The position numbers were made by a program, and so were the translations under genes. The notes under the pieces were generated by a model. It was not told where the DNA came from. It searched no databases and saw nothing but the letters and a program-made list of their open reading frames with translations. Below, piece after piece: positions 1 to 7,900 of a DNA stretch of 21,664 nt. Where the stretch lies: positions 23,924-45,587 of the forward strand of contig DBXX01000072.1 of NCBI GenBank assembly GCA_002309675.1. The letters run 5' to 3'. This DNA is from Lachnospiraceae bacterium UBA1201 (GTDB lineage: Bacteria; Bacillota; Clostridia; Lachnospirales; Lachnospiraceae). Position 1 is the stretch's first letter. Each line of letters opens with the position of its first letter.

Positions 1-406
1 GCTTCCTCCTCTTGCTTCTTCCTCTTGCTTTCCCTCTGGCTCCCCCAGCACTACGCACAGCCGAAGCGGTACGCCACAAATAGTGCCGCACTGTCTTCGC
101 AAATACCTTGGTCAATGCAAGGGGGATCAGTTTTCAGTATACGATTTCCAACGAACATGAGAGCGAGCTGTAGAAAAACGCCGTAAGGGAGAAGCCGAAT
201 CAGGGGCAAAGTCGGCCTCCGAGGCCGACCTTTGAGCTAGCTGAGGTCGTTTTCATCGGAAAACGGCCGAAGTCGAAGCGGTACCCTGAAATTCGGCTTC
301 GCTCCGAACGTCCGTTTTTCACAGCGCAACGAACTGAAAGGTGGAGGGCGTATGCAGTGCTAACGAGCACATTGCCCGCATCGGCCAGTGGTAGCCGTAA
401 TATAAC
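1..406. other. Intergenic region without a convincing gene; nested inverted repeats
   Basis: I find no gene here that I can support. Positions 1-39 are strongly strand-biased: the plus strand is pyrimidine-rich and the minus strand has two copies of a GCAAGAGGA-type purine block. Short open frames run to the left window edge on both strands, but none has a ribosome binding site or recognisable protein. Positions 191-300 hold a set of nested inverted repeats, described as a separate feature. A small hairpin (GTGCT-AACG-AGCAC) lies at 357-370. A minus-strand TATACT at 136-141 resembles a -10 box but has no -35 partner. The stretch may be the spacer to a gene beyond the left edge. Confidence 0.5.
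191..300. repeat. Nested inverted-repeat element, possible structured RNA or small palindromic element
   Basis: The outer arms GAAGCCGAAT (191-200) and ATTCGGCTTC (291-300) are perfect inverted repeats. They continue inward with CAGGG (201-205) against CCCTG (284-288) after a two-base bulge. They enclose a perfect 9-bp palindrome with a one-base centre (211-229, GTCGGCCTC/GAGGCCGAC) and a second stem-loop (245-268, GGTCGTTTT/AAAACGGCC with one G-T pair and a 6-nt loop). An AGCTAGCT palindrome sits between them. Together this can fold as a multibranch structure in RNA from either strand. I do not recognise a named RNA family. It could equally be a small mobile palindromic element. Confidence 0.45.
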
Positions 407-433
407 AAGCGGCACGTTTGTGGCGTGCCGCTT
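407..433 (-). terminator. Hairpin terminator of the marR-ABC transporter operon
   Basis: A perfect 10-bp GC-rich stem, AAGCGGCACG/CGTGCCGCTT, with a 7-nt loop starts about 20 bases after the ABC transporter stop codon. On the minus strand it is followed by TTGTTATATT, a weak U-tract, so termination may be partial. Confidence 0.7.
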
Positions 434-453
434 GAGTTATGTATAGATGTAGT

Positions 454-3400
454 TTATTCGGTGCGTAGTGCAACCACGGGATCCTTCTTCGCTGCGCTTC
501 TCGAAGGGATGATACCTGAGATCAGAGTCAGCAGGACGCTGATAGTGATCAATACGAGAGCCACCGGGATCGGCAGAATCGCCGAAAGGTTATTCAGTCC
601 TGTCAGGTTGTGCAGGATGATATTGATCGGGATGCACATCAGGTAGGTCACTACGACGCCCAGCAGGCCGGCCGTGAAACCGATGATCATAGTCTCTGCA
701 TTGAACATGTGCGATACATTCCGCTTGGAAGCACCGATTGCACGCAGGATACCGATCTCCTTCGTTCTCTCCTGTACGGAGATCAGGGTGATGACACCGA
801 TCATGATGGAAGAAACCACCAGGGAGATCGCTACGAATGCGATGAGTACATAGGTGATCGCATTGATGATCGTCGTGATGGACGACATCAGCAGGCCGAT
901 GATATCGGTATATTCGATCTGTGAGCCCTCATCTGCCGCTTCGTTGTAAGCGTCGATCGCATCCTTGATGATGTCCTTATTCGCGAAACTGGAAGCGTAC
1001 AGGTTGATGCCGAACGGATCGTCCAGATCCACACAACCCAATACGATCAGGTTTGCATCGTAGTTGGAACGAGAGAAATTAAGCAGTTCATAGTACTCCG
1101 CTAGCTGGTCATCGGTATAAGTCGCCATCTCCTGGCGGAATACGCCCGAAAGCTGCTCCGCATCCAATGCGCCCATCTGTGCCTCGACCTGCGCGGCATA
1201 GGCGGACTTTATCTGCTCCTGCAGGGTCTGCGAGAGCATCGCGTAGATCTCGTCATCACTCATCGCGGAAACATACTCTTTGACATCCGCCTCGCTCATA
1301 CCGGTCTGCGATACGATACCCTGAATGATCAGGCGGTCAATGTCCGCACGCGTCATCGCACCCAGTGCCTTTTCCAGGTTTTCCTTCAAAACATCTTCCG
1401 GAGGGATGGACTTGATCTTCACATAGAGTTTCGCCAATTCCTTATTGGAGAGGAGGCTTACGTTCTTCTTGAAGGTTTCAGCCTTCTCTTCATCGGTAAG
1501 TTTTCCGGTGGAATCCTTAAATGCAAGGCCGGTGAAGATATCCACGGAAGGGTCTGCCTTCTGTGCGGCAATCGCCTCGGATTCGGAGTTCTTCTCGATC
1601 ACAAACTCGGTAAGCTTATGGGTGTAGGCGATCGCACCGGTCAGCATGTTCGATACCGCATCTTCCGACGGGCGGATGATGCCGACCACCTTAAGCGGGA
1701 TCGCATTGTCATAGAGGTACTTCAGGCCGGCGTCGGTGTCACGAAGGTCGGTGTACAGGCCGGTCGTCTCGTCTTTCTTGTAGCAATCTGCATTCAAGAT
1801 CATACGGAACTCGGTCTGGCAGATCTCCTCGTAACTCCATTTTACCTGCTTCTTCTCGACGGTCGCGTTGTTGATGGCTGCATCCATGATGTCGTCGATC
1901 TCTTTTTCGGAAACCAGGCCGAGTGCGTACAGTGCCATGTCGCCGATCTCATTGTTCTCATCCAGAACCAAAGCTACTTCGTTATACTCCTGCGGCCAGG
2001 TTCCATAGATCACGTCATACTGCTTATCCAGAAGTTCGGTCCGAACTTCACCATTCATTCCGGGCACCATCTCCTGCCAGATGTTCATGTAGGTGCTGCT
2101 TCCCATGCCGTAAGTCGCGTTGGAAGATGTGAACATCGACGGTGTAATCATGCTGCTACTGCTGTTACCATCATCATCGCCGCCGAACATGTTGCCGATC
2201 ATCTTGCTCATGGATTTCATGAAGATACGGCTCATCAATTCCTGCACATCGGAGTGGATGATGGAACCATCCACACTCTTTGTGTAGATCAGCGGGCTCA
2301 GGTTGTAGGTGTATTGAACAGCGCTCAATGCATCATGCAGACCGCTCTTGCTGTTCGGGTCGTTGCGTTCCTTCTCCAGATATTCCTTGAAGGAACGAAG
2401 GTCGTTGGTCTTATCCTGGAGGCTGCTCATCGTATTGACCAGATCGTACATGGCGGGTTTCTGGTAGACCGCGTCATGATCGTGATCCTTGTTGCCTTTT
2501 ACCAGGTTGATATACGTCTCAAGCAGGCTACCGAAATCGACGTTCTGCGCTTGCAGCGTCAACGGATAACTGGACAATGTGTCCTCCTGCACGTAATCGA
2601 TATAGGTCGTCATACCATGCGATACCGAGAAGATCAACGCGATACCGATGATACCGATGCTACCCGCGAACGAAGTCAGAATGGTTCTTCCCTTCTTCGT
2701 AAACAGGTTCTTCAGGGACAGACCGAACGAAGTCGCAAACGACATGGACGGCTTCTTCTTCACACTCTGCTGTGCCTTTTTCTCTGCGTCTTCCTTACGA
2801 AGTTTCTCGATCTCTTCGTCGGTCAACGGATTGGAGTCGCCGGTGATCTCACCGTCGAGCATCTTTATGATACGGGTGGAATATTTCTCAGCGATATCCG
2901 GATTGTGCGTTACCATGATGATCAGGCGATCCTTCGAGATCTCCTTCAGGATATCCATGACCTGGATACTGGTCTCAGTGTCCAGCGCACCCGTCGGCTC
3001 ATCCGCCAGGATGATGTCGGGATCATTGACCAATGCACGCGCGATCGCCACACGCTGCATCTGGCCGCCGCTCATCTCACCGGGCAGCTTCTTCAACTGC
3101 GTCGCCAGGCCTACGGACTCCAGCGCTTTCTTCGCACGCTCACGGCGCTCCGCCTTTGATACGCCGGACAATGTCAGCGCAAGCTCGACATTCTGCAGCA
3201 CGGTCTGATGCGGGATCAGGTTATAACTCTGGAACACGAAACCGATGGAGTGGTTACGATAACCATCCCAGTCACGGTCCTTAAACGCTGTCGTCGATGT
3301 TCCGCCGATGATCAGATCGCCCTTGGTGTATTTATCCAGGCCGCCGATGATGTTCAGCATCGTTGTTTTACCGCAGCCGGAAGGTCCTAAGATGGAAACG

Positions 3401-3498
3401 AAATCTGCGTTTCGGAAGTTCAGGCTGATGCCCTTCAACGCATGTACGGTACCATCGCCCGCGGGATAATCCTTGACGATATTCTTCAGTTCTAACAT
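454..3498 (-). CDS. MacB-like ABC transporter, ATPase and permease in one polypeptide
   Basis: This is a 1014-residue membrane protein with an N-terminal ATP-binding domain of the LolD/MacB class: Walker A GPSGCGKTT at 38-46, signature MSGGQMQRV near 142-150, Walker B IILADEPTG at 162-170, and the switch histidine in MVTHN near 198. A charged linker (about 225-250) leads to TM1 (about 275-295), then a very large extracytoplasmic domain of about 570 residues including a Gly/Asp/Ser-rich stretch. Three C-terminal helices (about 880-907, 935-962, 975-997) follow, with the FtsX-type ISVQERTKEIGILRAIGAS loop. This is the four-helix mechanotransmission architecture of MacB/FtsX transporters. I chose the ATG at 3498 because an AGAGGA site lies 8 bases upstream; the in-frame GTG at 3516 has no such site. 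It follows marR closely, which suggests inducible efflux or envelope-stress work; the substrate is unknown. Confidence 0.9.
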   Translation of the reverse strand: MLELKNIVKDYPAGDGTVHALKGISLNFRNADFVSILGPSGCGKTTMLNIIGGLDKYTKGDLIIGGTSTTAFKDRDWDGYRNHSIGFVFQSYNLIPHQTVLQNVELALTLSGVSKAERRERAKKALESVGLATQLKKLPGEMSGGQMQRVAIARALVNDPDIILADEPTGALDTETSIQVMDILKEISKDRLIIMVTHNPDIAEKYSTRIIKMLDGEITGDSNPLTDEEIEKLRKEDAEKKAQQSVKKKPSMSFATSFGLSLKNLFTKKGRTILTSFAGSIGIIGIALIFSVSHGMTTYIDYVQEDTLSSYPLTLQAQNVDFGSLLETYINLVKGNKDHDHDAVYQKPAMYDLVNTMSSLQDKTNDLRSFKEYLEKERNDPNSKSGLHDALSAVQYTYNLSPLIYTKSVDGSIIHSDVQELMSRIFMKSMSKMIGNMFGGDDDGNSSSSMITPSMFTSSNATYGMGSSTYMNIWQEMVPGMNGEVRTELLDKQYDVIYGTWPQEYNEVALVLDENNEIGDMALYALGLVSEKEIDDIMDAAINNATVEKKQVKWSYEEICQTEFRMILNADCYKKDETTGLYTDLRDTDAGLKYLYDNAIPLKVVGIIRPSEDAVSNMLTGAIAYTHKLTEFVIEKNSESEAIAAQKADPSVDIFTGLAFKDSTGKLTDEEKAETFKKNVSLLSNKELAKLYVKIKSIPPEDVLKENLEKALGAMTRADIDRLIIQGIVSQTGMSEADVKEYVSAMSDDEIYAMLSQTLQEQIKSAYAAQVEAQMGALDAEQLSGVFRQEMATYTDDQLAEYYELLNFSRSNYDANLIVLGCVDLDDPFGINLYASSFANKDIIKDAIDAYNEAADEGSQIEYTDIIGLLMSSITTIINAITYVLIAFVAISLVVSSIMIGVITLISVQERTKEIGILRAIGASKRNVSHMFNAETMIIGFTAGLLGVVVTYLMCIPINIILHNLTGLNNLSAILPIPVALVLITISVLLTLISGIIPSRSAAKKDPVVALRTE

Positions 3499-3532
3499 GT
3501 ACTCATCCTCTTTCACATTTCTTATAGGAGAC

Positions 3533-3979
3533 TCAATGGCTCATTTGATCGATGTTATCGAAGATCACATCGAAAAAGTGTTCCAGTTGATCTTTCTCCT
3601 GTGCAGTAAGTCCCTGCTTCGCCCGGTCAATGAAAACACTCTGCAGCTGCAGCACGCGTCCCGTAAGCGCCTCTGCCTTCTTTGTGAGTTTCAGCCGAAC
3701 CTTTCTGCGGTCCCCCGGGACCGCCTCTCGAACGAGATATTCCATTTCGACCAATTCATCCACGGACATGGAAACCAGACCCGGTTTCAGCCAAAGGCAC
3801 TTACAAATATCACGAGCCGTACTGTGTTCCGGGTTCTCCGAAAGATACAGAAGCATGTCCAACTGATGCACTTTCAAATGGGTCTCCTCACACAAAGGGA
3901 TCATAGCCACATTATATGCGGAAGCCAGATTGTTCACAAAGATCGCACCTCTGCGACGATACTTTTTAATATCAGCCAT
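3533..3979 (-). CDS. MarR-family transcriptional regulator
   Basis: This 148-residue protein has the length and layout of MarR dimeric winged-helix repressors. A helical N-terminus precedes the helix-turn-helix (about 53-78, STARDICKCLWLKPGLVSMSVDELV). The wing (about 83-98) contains the family-typical DRR motif in REAVPGDRRKVRLKLT, and C-terminal helices provide dimerisation. The start is backed by AAAGGAGG at 3986-3993. It is the first gene of a two-gene operon with the large ABC transporter, whose start is 34 bases past its stop codon. The promoter carries a palindrome over the presumed start point, so self-repression and control of the transporter are likely. The inducing ligand cannot be read from the sequence. 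Confidence 0.9.
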   Translation of the reverse strand: MADIKKYRRRGAIFVNNLASAYNVAMIPLCEETHLKVHQLDMLLYLSENPEHSTARDICKCLWLKPGLVSMSVDELVEMEYLVREAVPGDRRKVRLKLTKKAEALTGRVLQLQSVFIDRAKQGLTAQEKDQLEHFFDVIFDNIDQMSH

Positions 3980-3998
3980 GGGAATACCTCCTTTCTTG

Positions 3999-4020
3999 AA
4001 TAGTTCAAAATTGAACCATT
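3999..4020. promoter_or_regulatory. Probable MarR operator palindrome
   Basis: AATAGTTCAA and TTGAACCATT are 10-bp inverted arms with one mismatch around a two-base centre, with a perfect GTTCAA/TTGAAC core. The palindrome lies just downstream of the -10 box and covers the expected transcription start, so a bound dimer would block RNA polymerase. Its position next to marR makes MarR the likely ligand; this is inference. Confidence 0.7.
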
Positions 4021-4024
4021 TGCT

Positions 4025-4053
4025 ATATTAGCACCGCAAAGCGCCCGTGTCAA
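4025..4053 (-). promoter_or_regulatory. SigA-type promoter of the marR-ABC operon
   Basis: On the minus strand a perfect -35 TTGACA (4048-4053) and a -10 TAATAT (4025-4030) are separated by exactly 17 bases. This places the start of transcription near 4018, inside the palindromic operator. Confidence 0.85.
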
Positions 4054-4106
4054 TTACGAAATTCTTAAGTTTTTCTGAAATTTCAAAAGATATCAAATCA
4101 AAAAAG

Positions 4107-4130
4107 GCTCCGGCAGTTTCCTGCCGGAGC
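4107..4130 (-). terminator. Rho-independent terminator after tyrS
   Basis: A perfect 10-bp stem, GCTCCGGCAG/CTGCCGGAGC, with a TTTC tetraloop (plus-strand sense) is followed on the minus strand by CCTTTTTTGATTTG. It is a textbook intrinsic terminator for tyrS transcription, about 70 bases past the stop codon, with the GTGACA repeat pair in between. Confidence 0.9.
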
Positions 4131-4140
4131 GGCTAAATAT

Positions 4141-4200
4141 GTGACAGATAGAACCGTCCCCATTGTCACATGTGACAAAAAGAACCGTCCCCTCTGTCAC
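4141..4200. repeat. Tandem pair of 29-bp GTGACA...TGTCAC repeats
   Basis: Two direct copies (4141-4169 and 4172-4200) are identical at 25 of 29 positions, two bases apart. Each copy begins GTGACA, ends TGTCAC and contains the invariant core AGAACCGTCCCC (minus strand GGGGACGGTTCT). The junction forms a perfect 14-bp palindrome, TGTCACATGTGACA (4164-4177). The array starts one base after the tyrS stop codon. From memory, GGGGACGGTTCT repeats of this kind are scattered through many clostridial and other anaerobe genomes; I suspect a REP-like element mobilised by an IS200/RAYT-type transposase, but no such gene is in the window. Confidence 0.8.
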
Positions 4201-4201
4201 C

Positions 4202-5422
4202 TTATGCGTTGACGCGGCAGAAGTTCTTCTTTCCGCGTTTGAACACCTTACCTTCGCCTGCGAAGTCAGCCTTCGTAAACTTGAGGTCGGTCGTCGCGAT
4301 CTTCTCGCCGTCCACGGATACACCGCCCTGCTCGATCGCACGACGTCCTTCGGAACGGGAAGGAACCAGGCCGCTCTTAACCAGCACCGCCTGAATATCG
4401 ATCACGCCATCCTGGAAATCCTCATCCGAAAGCGTAAACGAAGGCATGTTTGCCGCATTGCCGCCGGTAAACAGCGCACGCGCTGCCTCCTGCGCCTTTA
4501 CAGCCTCTTCCTCGCCGTGTACGAGTTTCGTCAATTCGAATGCGAGGATCTCCTTCGCCTTGTTTAACTGACTGCCCTCCCAGGATGCCATGGCTTCGAT
4601 CTCCTCCAAAGGCAGGAAGGTCAGCATGCGGATGCACTTCAACACGTCCTGATCCTCGACATTTCTCCAGTACTGGTAGAACTCGAACGGCGAAGTCTTC
4701 TCGGCATCGAGCCATACAGCGCCCTTCTCGGTCTTACCCATCTTCTTACCTTCGGAATTCAGAAGCAGCGTGATGGTCATCGCGCTCGCGTCCTCACCGA
4801 GCTTACGGCGAATGAGTTCTGTACCGCCGAGCATGTTGCTCCACTGGTCATCACCGCCGAACTGCAGGTTGCAGCCGTAATCCTGGAACAGCTTGTAGAA
4901 ATCGTAGCTCTGCATGATCATGTAGTTGAACTCCAGGAAGGTCAGGCCGCGCTCCATGCGCTGCTTGTAGCACTCCGCTGTCAGCATACGATTCACCGAG
5001 AAATGCGGTCCCACCTCGCGGAGCAGCTCCACATAGTTGAGATCCAGCAGCCAGTCCGCGTTGTTAACGATCAGCGCCTTACCGTCCGAAAAATCGATAA
5101 ATCGCGCCATCTGCTTCTTAAAGCATTCGATGTTGTGGTCGATCTGCTCCTTCGTCAGCATCTTACGCATGTCGGTCTTACCCGACGGGTCACCGATCAT
5201 GCCGGTGCCGCCGCCCAGCAGGGCAATGGGCTTATTGCCCGCCATCTGCAGACGCTTCATCAGACACAGCGCCATAAAGTGTCCCACGTGCAAGCTGTCC
5301 GCAGTGGGATCAAAGCCGATGTAGAACGTCGCCTTCCCGTTGTTCACGAGATCGCGGATACGCTCTTCGTCGGTAACCTGGGCAATCAGCCCACGTGCCT
5401 TCAGTTCTTCATAAATCTTCAT
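4202..5422 (-). CDS. tyrS: Tyrosyl-tRNA synthetase
   Basis: This cytoplasmic enzyme charges tRNA-Tyr with tyrosine at the cost of ATP. The 406-residue protein has the class I signature HVGH (45-48, a HIGH variant), the tyrosine-binding Y34/FDPTADS region, GGDDQWSN at 189-196, and KMGKT (227-231), the KMSKS loop with Gly and Thr substitutions common in bacterial TyrRS. An S4-type RNA-binding domain closes the protein (about 340-406). I chose the ATG at 5422 because AGGAGG stands 8 bases upstream; the open frame continues 19 codons further into the leader terminator region and is not expected to be translated there. A T-box leader and a consensus promoter precede it, and a terminator follows, so it is monocistronic. 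Confidence 0.97.
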   Translation of the reverse strand: MKIYEELKARGLIAQVTDEERIRDLVNNGKATFYIGFDPTADSLHVGHFMALCLMKRLQMAGNKPIALLGGGTGMIGDPSGKTDMRKMLTKEQIDHNIECFKKQMARFIDFSDGKALIVNNADWLLDLNYVELLREVGPHFSVNRMLTAECYKQRMERGLTFLEFNYMIMQSYDFYKLFQDYGCNLQFGGDDQWSNMLGGTELIRRKLGEDASAMTITLLLNSEGKKMGKTEKGAVWLDAEKTSPFEFYQYWRNVEDQDVLKCIRMLTFLPLEEIEAMASWEGSQLNKAKEILAFELTKLVHGEEEAVKAQEAARALFTGGNAANMPSFTLSDEDFQDGVIDIQAVLVKSGLVPSRSEGRRAIEQGGVSVDGEKIATTDLKFTKADFAGEGKVFKRGKKNFCRVNA

Positions 5423-5487
5423 TTGGTCTTCCTCCTGTAGTTGTTTGGTCCTTCGCTTGCCGCGTGGAAATTTCTGCAAAAAAATAA

Positions 5488-5507
5488 CGCCCCTTCACAA
5501 AAGGACG
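5488..5507 (-). terminator. T-box leader attenuator terminator of tyrS
   Basis: In the transcript sense CGTCCTTT-TGTG-AAGGGGCG forms an 8-bp stem with two G-U pairs, followed by TTATTTTTTT (5478-5487). It lies about 65 bases before the tyrS start codon and immediately after the T-box motif, as expected for a regulated terminator that competes with the antiterminator. Confidence 0.88.
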
Positions 5508-5509
5508 AT

Positions 5510-5765
5510 TCTAATCGTGTTACCACCTTTCTTCGCAAAAAGCTCACACTTTCTGCCTCAGCGGGTACATTCATACCCCGGCACATTAACGCATGCATGC
5601 GGCGCAGCCTACTGGATATCTCGTTCGGTGCGCGGCTATAGGATGTATTCGGAACCATCGTGGATGCGCCTCTCATCAACCGGCTGCTTTCTGTATCCCG
5701 TATCGGAACTTACTTCTTCCTAATCATCGCCTTTGACTATATAAGGTCTGCTTTGCAAACCTCTT
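5510..5765 (-). promoter_or_regulatory. Tyrosine T-box riboswitch upstream of tyrS
   Basis: The leader senses uncharged tRNA-Tyr and permits read-through into tyrS. Conserved pieces appear in order in the transcript: GGAAGAAGTA (5711-5720, Stem I with the AGTA bulge), AGAAAGCAGCCGGTTGATGA (AG-bulge and distal loop region), and GAATACA (5644-5650). In GAATACA the tyrosine codon TAC (5645-5647) stands between GAA and A, as in T-box specifier loops. The T-box motif AAGGTGGTAACACG ends near 5516. Its TGGT can pair with an ACCA end, matching a tRNA with discriminator A such as bacterial tRNA-Tyr. The attenuator terminator follows directly. The class is secure; exact stem borders were not computed. 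Confidence 0.92.
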
Positions 5766-5772
5766 GTGCACG

Positions 5773-5801
5773 ATTATAACCGCCTTCGGACCCCTTGTCA
5801 A
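5773..5801 (-). promoter_or_regulatory. Perfect consensus SigA promoter of the tyrS leader
   Basis: TTGACA (5796-5801) and TATAAT (5773-5778) on the minus strand are both perfect matches, separated by 17 bases. The start of transcription should be near 5766, giving a leader of about 345 nt. Such strength fits a gene controlled by attenuation rather than initiation. Confidence 0.93.
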
Positions 5802-5821
5802 GCGGTTGATCCCGATTTCCG

Positions 5822-5886
5822 CAAAAAAATCAAAAATATGCAGAACGGGCCTTACCGGAAGGATCTCTCCCGCCGGCTAAGGCCCG
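5822..5886 (-). terminator. Terminator after glgB
   Basis: A long imperfect hairpin, CGGGCCTTAgCCGG/CCGGTAAGGCCCG (arms 5873-5886 and 5846-5858, one bulged base), starts seven bases past the glgB stop codon. On the minus strand it is followed by TTCTGCATATTTTTGATTTTTTT. The U-tract starts a few bases late, but the stem is strong. It separates glgB from the tyrS promoter at 5801. Confidence 0.75.
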
Positions 5887-5892
5887 AACCTT

Positions 5893-7887
5893 TTATTCTT
5901 CTTCGATCTTCTTCATGGCAAATGCAGTACGGCTCGGAAGGTAGATGGGGAACCCATATCTTCCGTCTCCCAGCTCATCTGCCGTGTAGACATAGTTCAT
6001 ATCGATACGCTGCTGTCCGCCATAGCGCTTCTGGTCGCTCGACATGATGACCTGATATTTACCCGGAGCAGGCACCGGAATGAAGTATCCGGTAAATGAC
6101 TTCGTCGGATGGAAATTAAACACAAAGACGATGTCATTACGTTCATAGGCGATCACCTTATCCTGCTGATGCATCCACAGGTTGTGAACGCGGCCCTTCA
6201 GCACATCCTCACGCTTCGAAAGCGCGATCATATCTTTATCGAACTGCATGAGCTGCCCGTAGCGAAGGTCGTTATTATCCGCCAACGACCACTGTCTGCG
6301 ACAGTAATGGTAGCTCCAGTTATTACCTTCACGCGGGAAATCGATCCACTCGGGGTGACCGAATTCATTGCCCATGAAGTTGAGGTAGCCCTCACCGCCC
6401 ACAGTCTCGGTGATCCAGCGGATCATCTTATGCAGGGCGATACCGCGGTCAATGATGACGTTCTGGGAACGTTTTGACATATTCCAGTACATCTCTTGGT
6501 CGCACAGGCGGAACATAACTGTCTTATCACCGACAAGCGCCTGGTCGTGGCACTCCACATAGCCGATGACCTTCTCGTGCGGGCGACGGCCGGAAAGCTC
6601 GTACCACATACGCCAGATGTCCCAGTCTTCGTCGCGCGTCTCGTCGAGGAACTTGATCCACATCGGAGCCGCACCCATAGCCAGGCGGTAGTCGAAGCCG
6701 ATGCCGCCGTAGCGGATCTTCATCGCCATACCGGGCATCGCGGACATATCCTCCGCGATCGTGATCGCGTTCGGGTTGATCGCGTGCACGAGTTCATTGG
6801 CCAGCTGCAGGTAAGTGACTGCATCGGTGTCGGTATTCAGCGAGAAATACTTATCATAGTTGTCGAAGTTCGTTCCCAGCGCATGATCGTGATACAGCAT
6901 GCTGGTAACGCCGTCGAAACGGAAACCGTCGAAATGGTACTCCGTCATCCAATATTTCAGGTTCGAAAGCAGGAAATGCAATACCTCCGGCTTTCCGTAG
7001 TTGAACAGTTTTGTATCCCACTCACGGTGGTTTCCGCGCTCTCCCTCATGGAAGAACTGCACATCGGTACCGTCAAAGCGGTTGATGCCCTCGGAGGTAT
7101 TCTTCGCTGCGTGCGAATGCACCACGTCGAGGAGCACACGAATGCCCATCTTATGCGCCGTATTGACCAGTTTCTTCAGGTCATGCTCGGAGCCGAAACG
7201 CGACGATGCCGCGAAGAAATTCGTCACCTGGTAGCCAAAGGAAGCGTAATACGGATGCTCCATGATCGCCATGAGCTGGATCGTATTATAACCGAGCTGC
7301 TGCACGCGCGGCAGGATCTTTTCGGTGAATTCCTGATAGGTTCCGACGCCGTATTTTTCCTGCGCCATGCCGACGTGACATTCGTAGATATACGGCGGCA
7401 TCTCCGGTGCGAAATCTGCATCGGTCCAGACGAACTTCCGCTTCGGAACGGAGATCACACCATTCCACACTTCGGAGTTCGCTTCCTGAACAACGCGGTG
7501 AATATACAGAGGAATGCGACGCAGTTCCTCTCCGTTCGCACATACGACCGCCTGTACGCGGCATCCGTCAAACAACGTTTTCTTTCCGGGGATGTTGACT
7601 TCCCATACGCCGTTTTCCAGTTCGTGCATGGGCAATGCATGCGGGTTCCAGTCATTAAAGTCACCGGTCAGGTACATCGCCTGCGCACCGGGCGCCCATT
7701 CGCGGTACACCCAGCCGTCCTTCGTCGTATGGAAGCCGAAATACTCATGCGCGTTTGCAAAATCCACCAGGGACTCACCCTCAGGCAGAAGCCGCTGCTT
7801 CATATTCTCGTAATTCGACATGCGAAGATTGATGTCATCCGCGTAGGAATTCAACAGATAATCGTAGTCCAGGATCTTATATCTCAT
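5893..7887 (-). CDS. glgB: 1,4-alpha-glucan branching enzyme (GH13)
   Basis: This enzyme introduces alpha-1,6 branches into glycogen. The 664-residue protein has an N-terminal carbohydrate-binding CBM48 domain (about 45-145, EYFGFHTTKDGWVYREWAPGA, LTGDFNDW) and a GH13 barrel with all four conserved regions: DVVHSH (254-259), DGFRFDG with nucleophile D325, AEDMS with acid/base E379, and ECHDQ with D448. A C-terminal beta domain follows (about 565-660). The N-terminal sequence resembles the eukaryotic-type GH13_8 branching enzymes more than the E. coli type, and it lacks the extra N-terminal module of long bacterial GlgB. A GGAGG site lies four bases before the ATG. It stands alone, flanked by terminators, rather than in a glgCAP operon. 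Confidence 0.95.
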   Translation of the reverse strand: MRYKILDYDYLLNSYADDINLRMSNYENMKQRLLPEGESLVDFANAHEYFGFHTTKDGWVYREWAPGAQAMYLTGDFNDWNPHALPMHELENGVWEVNIPGKKTLFDGCRVQAVVCANGEELRRIPLYIHRVVQEANSEVWNGVISVPKRKFVWTDADFAPEMPPYIYECHVGMAQEKYGVGTYQEFTEKILPRVQQLGYNTIQLMAIMEHPYYASFGYQVTNFFAASSRFGSEHDLKKLVNTAHKMGIRVLLDVVHSHAAKNTSEGINRFDGTDVQFFHEGERGNHREWDTKLFNYGKPEVLHFLLSNLKYWMTEYHFDGFRFDGVTSMLYHDHALGTNFDNYDKYFSLNTDTDAVTYLQLANELVHAINPNAITIAEDMSAMPGMAMKIRYGGIGFDYRLAMGAAPMWIKFLDETRDEDWDIWRMWYELSGRRPHEKVIGYVECHDQALVGDKTVMFRLCDQEMYWNMSKRSQNVIIDRGIALHKMIRWITETVGGEGYLNFMGNEFGHPEWIDFPREGNNWSYHYCRRQWSLADNNDLRYGQLMQFDKDMIALSKREDVLKGRVHNLWMHQQDKVIAYERNDIVFVFNFHPTKSFTGYFIPVPAPGKYQVIMSSDQKRYGGQQRIDMNYVYTADELGDGRYGFPIYLPSRTAFAMKKIEEE

Positions 7888-7900
7888 AAAACCTCCTTGC

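Noticed and set aside
1..183. Open frames running to the left window edge on both strands
   Set aside because: Low-complexity translations with no start signal, ribosome site or family resemblance; too little sequence to judge.
200..415. Minus-strand open frame of 71 residues
   Set aside because: It begins inside the operon terminator hairpin, has no ribosome binding site and no recognisable protein features; the nested palindromes explain the sequence better.
1618..3159. Plus-strand open frame of 513 residues opposite the ABC transporter
   Set aside because: It is antisense to a protein with clear Walker and signature motifs, is rich in His, Arg, Asp and Val as typical of shadow frames, and lacks a ribosome binding site.
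4141..4200. Possible CRISPR array
   Set aside because: Only two copies, two bases apart with no spacers, each copy itself palindromic at its ends, and no cas genes.
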